NCBI GenBank assembly: GCA_016464825.1
Contig: JAEKNQ010000044.1
Coordinates: 1-64,000, forward strand
DNA from: Candidatus Dormiibacter inghamiae
Lineage (GTDB): Bacteria > Chloroflexota > Dormibacteria > Dormibacterales > Dormibacteraceae
DNA length: 64,000 nucleotides
Direction of reading: 5' to 3'
The position numbers and the translations under genes were made by a program. Positions 1 to 7,864 of this stretch are shown piece by piece. Each line of letters opens with the position of its first letter. The stretch's first letter is position 1. Below the pieces are notes generated by a model. It worked only from the letters and a program-made list of their open reading frames with translations. It ran no database searches and was not told where the DNA came from.

Positions 1-2
1 GC

Positions 3-284
3 CGCGGGGCGCGGCCTATCACCGGCCCGATCGTGGCGGTGGACGCCACCTCCATCACCGTTCACGACCGGGTTACCAACAAGGACGTGAAGGTGGTACT
101 GGGATCCGCCCGCATCGCCAAGTCCACCGCCGGCGATCAGAGCGACCTGAAGAAAGACACGACCGTCAGCGTCGTGGGTCAGGCCGGGCCGGATGGCGTG
201 GTGGCGGCGCAGGCAGTGACCGTCGGCGGCGCCGGTAGCGGGGGCGGTTTCGGCGGAGGTCGCAGCCCCAGCCCCTCGCCCTAG
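3..284 (+). CDS. DUF5666-like small beta-barrel protein, C-terminal part (5' end outside window)
   Basis: The frame is open to the left edge, so the N-terminus is missing; the GTG at 33 is probably internal. The visible 93 codons show the pattern 'GPIVAVDATSITV' followed by alternating hydrophobic strands, then 'AQAVTVGG', as in DUF5666-type repeats of secreted or lipid-anchored bacterial proteins. The tail is low-complexity Gly/Ser/Pro and ends in SPSPSP. No catalytic motif is visible. Function unknown; the family match is by eye and moderate. Confidence 0.5.
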   Translation, partial: RGARPITGPIVAVDATSITVHDRVTNKDVKVVLGSARIAKSTAGDQSDLKKDTTVSVVGQAGPDGVVAAQAVTVGGAGSGGGFGGGRSPSPSP

Positions 285-332
285 AGCGGGCAGGGGACCC
301 TGCACTGCCGGCCGAGGCGACAATGGGCGGCG

Positions 333-695
333 ATGGATCGCCTCCTACTGCACGGCATGGTCTTCTTCGGCCGCCACGGAAACCGACCCGCTGAACGGCA
401 GCTGGGCCAGCGCTTCAGCGTGGATCTGGAGCTGGAGGTCGACACCGCGCGGGCCGGACAGAGCGACGATCTGGCCGACACCGTGAACTACTCCCACGCG
501 TACGCCGATGTCAAGGAGGTCGTGGAAGGCGAACCGGCCAACCTGCTGGAGACCGTCGCCGCCCGGATCGCCGAGCGGGTGCTGGCGCGACCCCGCGTTC
601 ACGCTGCCCTTGTCAGAGTGCGCAAGCGACCTCCAGCACAGGACCAGTTCGAGAGCTTTGGCGTCGAGATCCACAGGAAAAGGTCAGTGCCTTGA
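333..695 (+). CDS. folB: Dihydroneopterin aldolase FolB
   Basis: Cytosolic folate-pathway enzyme that cleaves 7,8-dihydroneopterin to 6-hydroxymethyl-dihydropterin and glycolaldehyde. The 120 residues match the usual family length and align end to end with characterised DHNA. The key Glu is E21 in 'AERQLGQ', the active-site Tyr is Y53 in 'VNYSHAY', the pterin-site segment is 'NLLET' near 70-74, and the catalytic Lys is K98 in 'VRKRPPA'. First of an overlapping run with larC, folD and folC. The ATG start fits the family N-terminus. Confidence 0.93.
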   Translation: MDRLLLHGMVFFGRHGNRPAERQLGQRFSVDLELEVDTARAGQSDDLADTVNYSHAYADVKEVVEGEPANLLETVAARIAERVLARPRVHAALVRVRKRPPAQDQFESFGVEIHRKRSVP

Positions 696-1822
696 TCGGC
701 TACTTCGACTGCCCCTCCGGCATCTCGGGCGACATGACGCTGGGCGCTCTGCTGGACGCGGGCGCTGACCGGTCACTGCTGCCGCGCACGGTGGTCGCCC
801 TCGGCCTGACCGACGAGGTTCGCGTCAGCACCAGACACGAAGAGCGCGGACACCTGGGTGGCACTCGCGCGCTTGTCGAGTGCGGCGAAGGCCCCAGTCG
901 CAATCTTCCGGAGCTGAAGCGACTGGTGGCGGCGGCTGAGCTTCCCAAGACGGTTCGCGAGCAGGCGCTGAGCGCACTCGATCTGATTGGTGTCGCCGAA
1001 TCGAGGGTCCACGGCCGCCCGCTGGAGCAGTTGCACCTGCACGAGCTGGGCGGCGCTGACACGCTGATCGACCTGGTCGGCAGCTTCTGGCTGCTGGGCT
1101 CCCTTCAACTCGAGACGACTTACGCCTCCCCGCTACCCGCCCCGCGCAGCGGCAGCACCGCGCCCGGCACCCTGCGCATTCTGCAGGGCTCCGGTGCAGT
1201 GCTGGAGCCTGACGAGCGCTCCTGGGAGCTGGTGACGCCGACAGGGGCTGCGATCCTGGCGACTGTCGCCACGTTCGAGCGCCCAGCGCTTGCCTTGAGC
1301 CGGGTCGGTTACGGAATCGGCGGCCGCGACGAGCCCAACAACGCGACTGCGCTCTGGCTGGGCGGGCGGGTTGCGGAGGCGGCACATGTCACAGTCATCG
1401 AGACGAACCTGGACGACCAGGCGGGGAATCTGACGGCCGCTCTGCTCGAGGATCTGATGGCGGCGGGGGCTTTGGACGTGACGATCACCTCGGCGCTGAT
1501 GAAGAAGGGCCGGCCGGGGCATGTGCTGGCGGCGCTGGCGGAGCCCGCCCACGCTGAGCGGTTAGCGCGTCTCATCCTGGAGCGCAGCTCCAGCCTGGGC
1601 GTCCGACTCAGCACTGCCCGTCGAGTGCTGGCCGGACGCCGCTTCATCGAGGTGGAGACCCCGCAGGGCAAGGTCAGGGTGAAGGTGAAGGAGCTGGAGG
1701 GGCGGCCGGTCGAAGCCGTGCCGGAGTACGAGGACTGTCGCCGGCTCGGCGGCGACGCGGCAGGGACCGCCCACCTGCTGCGAGTGGCAGCTGAGCTGGC
1801 GCGCCGGGAGCTCGGGTTGTGA
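692..1822 (+). CDS. larC: LarC, nickel insertion protein (pyridinium-3,5-bisthiocarboxylate mononucleotide nickel chelatase)
   Basis: LarC inserts Ni into the pincer nucleotide cofactor used by lactate-racemase-type enzymes. The N-terminus 'IGYFDCPSGISGDMTLGALLDAG' region is diagnostic, and the 'LHLHELGGADTLIDLVG' and 'ETNLDDQ..' regions follow. At 376 residues both LarC halves are in one frame, without the frameshift reported in lactobacilli. The start is TTG, overlapping the folB stop as TTGA. No larA, larB or larE is in the window, so its client enzyme is unknown; it is simply embedded in a folate operon. Confidence 0.88.
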   Translation: MIGYFDCPSGISGDMTLGALLDAGADRSLLPRTVVALGLTDEVRVSTRHEERGHLGGTRALVECGEGPSRNLPELKRLVAAAELPKTVREQALSALDLIGVAESRVHGRPLEQLHLHELGGADTLIDLVGSFWLLGSLQLETTYASPLPAPRSGSTAPGTLRILQGSGAVLEPDERSWELVTPTGAAILATVATFERPALALSRVGYGIGGRDEPNNATALWLGGRVAEAAHVTVIETNLDDQAGNLTAALLEDLMAAGALDVTITSALMKKGRPGHVLAALAEPAHAERLARLILERSSSLGVRLSTARRVLAGRRFIEVETPQGKVRVKVKELEGRPVEAVPEYEDCRRLGGDAAGTAHLLRVAAELARRELGL

Positions 1823-2661
1823 AGGTCATGGACGGCAAGCGGTCGGCGGCGCGGGTGCTGGACGACGTGACTCGTGGGGTGGCTGAGCTGCTTGCAGCGG
1901 GCGGCCGGCGGCCGCATCTGGCGGTGATCCTGGTTGGCGACAATCCGGCCTCGGAGACCTACGTCGGCGGCAAGCGGCGAGATGGCGTAAGGGTGGGCAT
2001 CACCTCCTCCGACCACCGACTGCCGGACAGCGCCTCGACCCAGGAGGTTATGCAGCTGGTTCAGCGGCTGAACCGAGATCCGAACGTCAGCGGCATCCTG
2101 GTCCAGCAGCCCTTTCCCAAGCAGGTGGAAGTGACATCCGTAGTGGAGGGCGTTGACCCGGAGAAAGACGTCGATGGTTTTCATCCGATCAACTTGGGCA
2201 GGCTGGCGCTGGGCGAGCCAGGCCTGGTGGCCTGCACGGCGGCGGGCGTGATGCGGATGCTCGACGACGCCGGCATCCCCCTGGCGGGCGCGCGCGCCGT
2301 TGTGCTGGGGAGGAGCAACATAGTCGGCAAGCCGGCGGCGCTGCTGCTGCTGGCCAGGAACGCCACTGTCACCATCTGCCACTCGCGGACGCGGGATCTG
2401 CCCGGCGTCTGCCGGGAGGCTGACGTGCTGGTCGTCGCTGTGGGCCGACCTGGCTTTGTGACCAAGGACTTCATCAAGCCCGGCGCGGCAGTGGTGGACG
2501 TCGGGGTCAACCGCGTCGACGGCAGGATCCGCGGCGATGTCGACGAAGCTGTGGCGGAAGTCGCCGGACATCTCTCGCCGGTTCCGGGCGGGGTCGGGCG
2601 CATGACCCGAGCGATGCTCATGTGGAACACACTGGAGGCTGAGCGGCGGCGCCAGGCCTGA
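1819..2661 (+). CDS. folD: FolD, methylene-THF dehydrogenase / methenyl-THF cyclohydrolase
   Basis: Bifunctional cytosolic enzyme interconverting 5,10-methylene-, methenyl- and 10-formyl-THF. The catalytic Lys is K52 in 'YVGGKRRDG'. 'GILVQQPFP' (near 94-102), 'VDGFHPINLG', the Rossmann 'VLGRSNIVGKPAA' and the C-terminal 'PVPGGVGRMTRAML' are present. Two signature positions differ from the commonest form (Q for L in GILVQLP, R for P in PGGVGPMT). 280 residues is normal. The GTG start overlaps the larC stop (GTGA). Confidence 0.95.
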   Translation: MKVMDGKRSAARVLDDVTRGVAELLAAGGRRPHLAVILVGDNPASETYVGGKRRDGVRVGITSSDHRLPDSASTQEVMQLVQRLNRDPNVSGILVQQPFPKQVEVTSVVEGVDPEKDVDGFHPINLGRLALGEPGLVACTAAGVMRMLDDAGIPLAGARAVVLGRSNIVGKPAALLLLARNATVTICHSRTRDLPGVCREADVLVVAVGRPGFVTKDFIKPGAAVVDVGVNRVDGRIRGDVDEAVAEVAGHLSPVPGGVGRMTRAMLMWNTLEAERRRQA

Positions 2662-3911
2662 CCTACCAGGAGGCGCTCGCTTATCTCAGCGAGTCCGGAC
2701 GGTTCGCTGTCAAGCTGGGACTGGAGCGCACGCGGGCGCTGCTGGAGCTGCTGGCGAACCCGGAGCGTGGCAAGCGCGGCGCTCTCATCGCCGGCACCAA
2801 CGGCAAGGGGTCGACGGCCGCCTTCCTGGCCTCGATCCTGCGCCACCGAGGCCTGCGCACGGCGCTCACCATCAGCCCCCACCTCCGCTCCTACACCGAG
2901 CGCATCCAGGTCGACGGCAGACTGATCTCGGAGGAGGACTTCGCCCGGGCGCTTTCCGAGCTGAAGCCAGTACTCGACCGCGTGACGCAGGAGGCGGGAG
3001 CACCAACCGAGTTCGAAATACTGATCGCCCTGGCGCTGCGCTGGTTCCGCGACCGGAGCGACCGGCTGGTGGTGGAGGTGGGCCTGGGAGGCCGGCTCGA
3101 CTCGACCAACGTGCTGGACCTGGGGGTGGCAGTGATAACCAACGTCAGCGAGGACCACCGCCAGTACCTAGGCGAAACCGTGAAGCAGATCGCAGGCGAG
3201 AAGGCCGGGATCATCAAGCCTGACAACGCTGTGATCACCGGCGCCAGCGCGGACGCGCTGCAGGTCATCGAGCGCCGCTCCCGTGAGGTCGGTGCACGTT
3301 CGCTCTGGCGGCTCGGTCGCGAGCTGGAGGTAAACCTCCGGCGCCAGGGCTGGGAGGGGGTGGCGTTCGATCTGGACGGGCCTGGTTTCCGCTACGAAGG
3401 CCTTCATGCGCCGCTCCTCGGCACCCACCAGGCGGAGAACGCCGCGCTGGCGGTGGCGGCAGCCCATGCACTCGGTGACGCCAACGAGGAGAGCGTGCGG
3501 ACAGGCCTCGCCAAAATCGAGTGGCCGGGGCGCCTGCAAGTGCTGGAGGGGCGCACCCTGCTGGATGGCGCTCATAACCAGGAGGGAATGCGCCGCCTGA
3601 CTCGCGAAGTGCGCAAGCTGATCGGAGGCGCCCGGCTCGTCGTCGTTTTCGCGGCCATGAAGGACAAGGACGTGGGCGCGATGCTGGCCGAGCTCTCCCG
3701 GCTGCAGCCGGCGCTCGTCGTGTTCACACGCGCCGCCAGCGCGGGGGAGCGGGGGCTCGCCCCGGCCGAACTGGCCGTCATGTGGCTTGGCCGTGACGGT
3801 GTGGCGGATGACGCCACCTCCGCCCTGCGCCAAGCTCAGGCGGAAGCGGGCACCGAGGGCTGGGTCCTGGCCTGCGGTTCCCTCTACCTAGTCGCCGAAC
3901 TTCTCAACTGA
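2658..3911 (+). CDS. folC: Folylpolyglutamate synthase / dihydrofolate synthase FolC, apparent CTG start
   Basis: Mur-ligase-family enzyme that adds glutamate to folates. The P-loop 'GTNGKGST', the 'GLGGRLDSTNV' motif and the late 'DGAHNQEG' motif are all present. Homology runs back to residue 1: the segment after the CTG at 2658 reads L-TYQEALAYL, the usual FolC N-terminus. Between the in-frame TGA at 2640 and the P-loop there is no ATG, GTG or TTG; the first is GTG at 2982, which would delete the ATP site. The CTG overlaps the folD stop as CTGA, matching the overlap style of the whole run. Length 417 residues is normal. Confidence 0.88.
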   Translation: MTYQEALAYLSESGRFAVKLGLERTRALLELLANPERGKRGALIAGTNGKGSTAAFLASILRHRGLRTALTISPHLRSYTERIQVDGRLISEEDFARALSELKPVLDRVTQEAGAPTEFEILIALALRWFRDRSDRLVVEVGLGGRLDSTNVLDLGVAVITNVSEDHRQYLGETVKQIAGEKAGIIKPDNAVITGASADALQVIERRSREVGARSLWRLGRELEVNLRRQGWEGVAFDLDGPGFRYEGLHAPLLGTHQAENAALAVAAAHALGDANEESVRTGLAKIEWPGRLQVLEGRTLLDGAHNQEGMRRLTREVRKLIGGARLVVVFAAMKDKDVGAMLAELSRLQPALVVFTRAASAGERGLAPAELAVMWLGRDGVADDATSALRQAQAEAGTEGWVLACGSLYLVAELLN

Positions 3912-3949
3912 GACAGGGTCGATTCGTTCGTCTCAGCAGGCTCCGCCTG
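3908..3949 (+). terminator. Two adjacent stem-loops at the end of the fol operon (weak terminator candidate)
   Basis: CTGAGAC (3908-3914) pairs with GTCTCAG (3930-3936), directly followed by CAGGC-TCC-GCCTG (3937-3949). The first stem begins at the folC stop. There is no T-run, so intrinsic termination is doubtful. Confidence 0.3.
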
Positions 3950-4380
3950 AGGTGTTCCGGGTCGATCGAGTGTTTGCACAGGTGTGCGCGCGATAGCGCT
4001 CATCTTCGGGCGGAACACTGCGTCGCTCAGGGCCACGTTTCTGGCGCCCAACGTCCGGCAGTTGAAAGCCTCTCAGTGCTTGAGAATCTTGTACCCGGTC
4101 CAGGGGAAGTCGTAGAGAGAGTTGTAGCCAGAGCCTCGGACGTAGTCGTGCACTTTAGGTCGCCGGGGTACTCGGAGACGACAGGAGGGAATGCATCGCC
4201 TCGCCCCATGAAGTACGCGGTCCGCGTCTCGCCACGGGTGATTTCGGTCGGCCCGAACCGGCCTGAGCAGGAAGAAGGAGGGCAGCTGATAGCGCTCTGA
4301 CGGCGCGGTTTCATGCAGCGCTGACGGAGCGATCTCTCTGGAGGCGAATGCGCGAGAGAACGTTATCGTGGAAGACGAGG
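3950..4380. other. Non-coding stretch with a direct-repeat-flanked gene remnant
   Basis: No convincing intact gene. The 10-bp sequence GATAGCGCTC occurs in direct orientation at 3992-4001 and 4288-4297. Between them the minus strand, in two frames, reads like protein: 'GETRTAYFMGRGDAFPPVV' and then 'VRGSGYNSLYDFPWTGYKIL' followed by K-H and a stop near 4074. This looks like the end of a broken gene, but I cannot name the family. The two overlapping ORFs here (one on each strand) lack a consistent frame. Confidence 0.3.
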
Positions 4381-4788
4381 ATGACCAACTCGGCGCAGCC
4401 GGCCTATCGAACCGGCAAGATCTGCTACCTCGAGATTCCCGCGGGCGACATTTCCCGCTCTGCCGACTTCTACCATCGGGCCTTCGGCTGGTCCATTCGG
4501 CGCGACGACGGCGGCCGAGTCGCCTTCGATGACACCGTCGGTGAAGTCAGCGGCATGTGGGTGCTGGGCCGTCCCGCGGCGACCGAGCCCGGCCTGATGG
4601 TGTCTGTCATGGTCGCGAGCGCGAGAGCCGCCGTCGCCGCGATTAGCGCCGCTGGCGGCGAAATCGTGCGACCGGTAGACGAGAACGCGCGGGAGCGGGT
4701 GGCCTGGTTCCGGGACCCCGCAGGGAACGTGTTGGGCATTTACGAGCAGCCCGGATTAGCCGAGGCCGAACGAACGCCCGACCACTGA
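4381..4788 (+). CDS. VOC (glyoxalase/bleomycin-resistance) family protein
   Basis: About 135 residues with the paired beta-alpha-beta-beta-beta modules of VOC proteins: 'ICYLEIPAGDISRSADFYHRAFGW' region first, then 'MVSVMVASARAAVAAISAAGGEIV', then 'WFRDPAGNVLGIYEQ' at the end. The last Glu of 'GIYEQ' is at the usual metal-ligand position. I prefer the ATG at 4381 because the family starts shortly before the first strand; an in-frame ATG at 4348 would add 11 residues. Substrate unknown. Confidence 0.8.
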   Translation: MTNSAQPAYRTGKICYLEIPAGDISRSADFYHRAFGWSIRRDDGGRVAFDDTVGEVSGMWVLGRPAATEPGLMVSVMVASARAAVAAISAAGGEIVRPVDENARERVAWFRDPAGNVLGIYEQPGLAEAERTPDH

Positions 4789-5002
4789 CGTCAAGCAATC
4801 AGCGCCGGGGACTCCGCTGAACGCCGAACTGACCACTGCCCTGTCAGATTGCCCGCACCGTCAACCTGGCGGCAAATGTCTCAACGCTCGGTCCGCGGCC
4901 GGACGCTGAGCGTCGGATTATCACCGGCCGAGCCAAGGCTGGCGACGCTGACTCTGGGCGCGGTTTTGCCAAGCCTGCCCCCGACTGCGCCATCCTTGTC
5001 AC
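4789..5002. other. Intergenic, nothing recognised
   Basis: Short gap before pxpB. I see no tRNA-like fold, clear promoter or terminator. Confidence 0.4.
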
Positions 5003-5686
5003 GTGCCCCGCGCCAAGGAGGCCGTTGAGACCCAACCCAAGACCGGTCGCAGCAGCCGCCGCTTCAAGATCACCCCACTGGGTGACGCTGCCCTGTACGT
5101 GGAATTGGGCCAGCGCGTCGACACTGCACTCAACAGCCGGGCGATCAAGCTGGCCCAACTCCTTCAGGCCCGCCGCGACGTCAGGGAGGCCATCGCCGGT
5201 TACGCCAGCGTTGTGGTGCACTATGACCCCGAACAGATCACCGCCAAGGGCCTCACCGCCGCAGTTCAGAAGCTCTCCGGCACCCGCGCCGACAGCGTGC
5301 CACCGGGCCGGCTGCACCGCATACCGGTCGTGTATGACGGCCCCGACCTGGCCGAGACCGCACAGGCGCTAGAGATGCCGGTGGAGGAGCTGATCAGACT
5401 GCACTCGGAAACCACCTACCGCTGCTTCATGGTCGGCTTCGTTCCGGGCTGGGCGTTCCTGGGTCCACTGCCTGAGCGGCTGCGGCTGCCCCGGCGCAAG
5501 GTGCCGCGCAAGCAGGTACCGCCCGGCTCCGTCGCCATCGCCACCGCCCAGACGGGGATCTACCCGCTGCCCTCGCCTGGCGGGTGGCACCTGATCGGCC
5601 GCACTGACGTCAGGGTCTTCCTGCCCAACTCGGACCCGCCCTGCCTGCTGCGCACAGGCGATCGCATAAGGTTCTTCCCGGCGTGA
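5003..5686 (+). CDS. pxpB: 5-oxoprolinase subunit PxpB (KipI/allophanate hydrolase subunit 1 family)
   Basis: With PxpA and PxpC this forms the ATP-dependent prokaryotic 5-oxoprolinase. The domain begins at 'FKITPLGDAALYVELG' (about 21-36) and contains the family signature 'YRCFMVGFVPGWAFLGPLP' and 'RKQVPPGSVAIATAQTGIYPLPSPGGWHLIGRT'-type C-terminal block. 227 residues is normal. The GTG start adds a basic leader of about 20 residues; a later start is possible. Overlaps pxpC by 4 bases. No pxpA (LamB/YcsF) lies beside it. Confidence 0.87.
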   Translation: MPRAKEAVETQPKTGRSSRRFKITPLGDAALYVELGQRVDTALNSRAIKLAQLLQARRDVREAIAGYASVVVHYDPEQITAKGLTAAVQKLSGTRADSVPPGRLHRIPVVYDGPDLAETAQALEMPVEELIRLHSETTYRCFMVGFVPGWAFLGPLPERLRLPRRKVPRKQVPPGSVAIATAQTGIYPLPSPGGWHLIGRTDVRVFLPNSDPPCLLRTGDRIRFFPA

Positions 5687-6636
5687 ACGAGACTGGCGAC
5701 CAGGCGCCGCAGTTCAAGGTGCAGGAGCCGGGAGTGTTCACCGCGATCCAGGACCTCGGTCGGCCGGGTCGGCGCATCGCCGGAGTTCCGCCAGGCGGTG
5801 CGATGGACCGTTTTGCGCTGGCGGCGGCCAATCTGCTGGTTGGCAACCCCGCCGGTGCTGCGGGGCTGGAATGCGCCCTCACAGGTCCGACGCTTGAGAT
5901 TCTCGACCGCTGCGTCCTGGCCGTCACCGGCGCCGACTTCGAGCCGACGCTGAACGGACGCACGGTCCCCGGCTGGACAGGCCTCTTCTGCGCACCCGGT
6001 GACAGGCTCAGCTTCGGCGGCCGGCGCTGGGGCGCGCGCGCTTATGTGGCGGCGGCCGGCGGGCTGGCGGCCGACCGCTGGCTCGGCTCCGCGGCAACCT
6101 ACCTCCTCATCGGCAGGGGTGGCTTGCAGGGCCGACCGCTGAAGCGCGACGACGTCCTCCACCGCGCAGGCGCTGCGCCCCGCCCGCTTGTCGCCGGCAG
6201 GGAGCTACCCCAGCCCTTCCGGCCGCCATATTCGAGCGAGCCGGAGCTGATGACAGTGGCCGGACCGCAGCTAGGCCGCATCAAAGCGGCAGGCAAGCGT
6301 TTGCTCTTCGGGCAGCCCTGGACTGTCAGTTCCGACGCCGACCGCATGGGCTACCGGCTCGAAGGACCCGAGCTGCCCACCACCGGCGCCGATGTCGTCT
6401 CGTTCGGGTTGACCTCAGGCTGCATCCAGCTGCCGCCCTCCGGTCAGCCCATCCTGCTCATGGCCGACGGCCAGACCGCAGGCGGCTATCCGGTGGTGGG
6501 CGGAGTGGCACGCTGCGATCTCAGCCTGGCCGCCCAGCTGCTGCCAGGCGAGTCTCTGCGCTTCCGCGAGACGCACGTCGAGACGGCCCAGGCCGAGTAC
6601 CGCAGCCGCTGGGCGGCGCTGGCCAGAATCCGCTGA
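5683..6636 (+). CDS. pxpC: 5-oxoprolinase subunit PxpC (biotin-dependent carboxyltransferase-like family)
   Basis: Partner of PxpB. Family blocks are visible: 'GVFTAIQDLGRPGRRIAGVPPGGAMD' near the N-terminus, 'NLLVGNPAGAAGLECAL', 'WTVSSDADRMGYRLEG' and 'SGCIQLPPSGQPILLMADGQTAGGYP'. 317 residues is typical. The GTG start overlaps pxpB (GTGA), and the stop overlaps the next ATG by one base, so pxpB, pxpC and the CoA-transferase are one transcription unit. Confidence 0.88.
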   Translation: MNETGDQAPQFKVQEPGVFTAIQDLGRPGRRIAGVPPGGAMDRFALAAANLLVGNPAGAAGLECALTGPTLEILDRCVLAVTGADFEPTLNGRTVPGWTGLFCAPGDRLSFGGRRWGARAYVAAAGGLAADRWLGSAATYLLIGRGGLQGRPLKRDDVLHRAGAAPRPLVAGRELPQPFRPPYSSEPELMTVAGPQLGRIKAAGKRLLFGQPWTVSSDADRMGYRLEGPELPTTGADVVSFGLTSGCIQLPPSGQPILLMADGQTAGGYPVVGGVARCDLSLAAQLLPGESLRFRETHVETAQAEYRSRWAALARIR

Positions 6637-7835
6637 TGCACGGTCCGCTGGAGGGCATCCGGGTCGTCGAGGTTGGCAACTACATGGCCGCTCCCTTCTG
6701 CACCATGCAGCTGGCGGACTTGGGCGCCGAGGTGATCAAGGTGGAGAACCCAGCGGGCGGCGACGAGGTTCGCCAGGCGGGGCCATTTCTCGGAGATCAG
6801 AGCTCGCCCTTCCTGCGCCTGAACCGCAACAAGCGCTCGCTGGCCCTGGATCTGAAGCCCGCGGCCGGCAAGGCAGTTTTCCGGCGGCTGGTCGAGAGCG
6901 CCGACGTGGTGGTCGAGAACCTGCGCCCGGGGACCATGGCTCGGTTGGAGCTGGATTATGCCCGCCTGGCTGAGATCAACCAGGGATTGATTTACGTGGC
7001 GGTTTCCGGCTGGGGTCAGGATGGTCCGCTGGCGCCGCTCGCCGGGCTGGACATCATGGCGCAGGCCCGTTCCGGGCTGATGAGCATCACAGGCGAAGTT
7101 GGCGGCGATCCTGTCAAGGTGGGCGTGCCCATCTGTGATCTGGTCTGCGCTCTGTACGGTGCGCTGGCCGCCGTCTCCGCTCTGCGAGCACGAGATCAGA
7201 CGGGTCAGGGGCAGTTCATCGACGTCTCCCTCTTGGAAGCGGGCGTCTCCCTCACGATCTGGGAAGCAGGCCGGTATTTTGCGACAGGGGAGGTTTCCGG
7301 CCCCCAAGGCTCCGCGCACCAGAACAACGCTCCCTACCAGGCGGTTCGGGCGGCCGACGGCTGGGTGACTGTCGGCGCCACCACACCGCGGAACTGGCCG
7401 GCCTTCTGCCGCGCGCTGGGTCTCGAGCGTCTGCTCGAAAACGAGCGCTACGCCAGCAATGAAGGTCGGTTCGAGGACCGCTCAGACCTGATCACCCAGA
7501 TCGAGGCAGTCACCACCACCGCGCCGGTGACCCACTGGCTGGAGGTGCTGGAGGCCGCAGGAGTGCCCTGCGCGCCCATCCAGGACATCGCCCAGGTCTA
7601 CGCGGACCCCCACCTCAATGCTCGGAGCTACTTCTGGGAAGGCATCCACCCCACGCTGGGCAGCGTCCGCCAACTCGGCTCGCCGATGCGGTTGGCGACC
7701 ACGCCCCCTTGCCGCGACAGCGCAGCACCGCTGCTGGGGGAACACACGCTGGCAGTTCTGGAACTGCTGGGTTACACCGAGGAAGAACTGCAGAATCTGC
7801 GCGAGCAGCAAGTGATCAGCTCGCCGGAACCGTAG
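6636..7835 (+). CDS. CaiB/BaiF family (class III) CoA-transferase
   Basis: Moves CoA between an acyl-CoA and a carboxylate. 'VVEVGNYMAAPFCTMQLADLGAEVIKVENP', 'NRNKRSLALDLK', 'VVENLRPGTM' and 'VSGWGQDGPLAPLAG' are classic blocks. The position of the acylated acidic residue reads 'FIDVSLLEAG', with Glu where formyl-CoA transferase has Asp. 399 residues, complete. Co-operonic with pxpBC, which hints at an amino-acid-derived or dicarboxylic acid, but the substrate cannot be read from sequence. Confidence 0.9.
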   Translation: MHGPLEGIRVVEVGNYMAAPFCTMQLADLGAEVIKVENPAGGDEVRQAGPFLGDQSSPFLRLNRNKRSLALDLKPAAGKAVFRRLVESADVVVENLRPGTMARLELDYARLAEINQGLIYVAVSGWGQDGPLAPLAGLDIMAQARSGLMSITGEVGGDPVKVGVPICDLVCALYGALAAVSALRARDQTGQGQFIDVSLLEAGVSLTIWEAGRYFATGEVSGPQGSAHQNNAPYQAVRAADGWVTVGATTPRNWPAFCRALGLERLLENERYASNEGRFEDRSDLITQIEAVTTTAPVTHWLEVLEAAGVPCAPIQDIAQVYADPHLNARSYFWEGIHPTLGSVRQLGSPMRLATTPPCRDSAAPLLGEHTLAVLELLGYTEEELQNLREQQVISSPEP

Positions 7836-7864
7836 GCCTCGGTCGGGTACCTTTCGAGCAGCTT

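Noticed and set aside
1309-2571. 420-codon minus-strand ORF across larC/folD
   Set aside because: Antisense shadow of two clear genes; Arg/Pro/Ser-rich with no family pattern.
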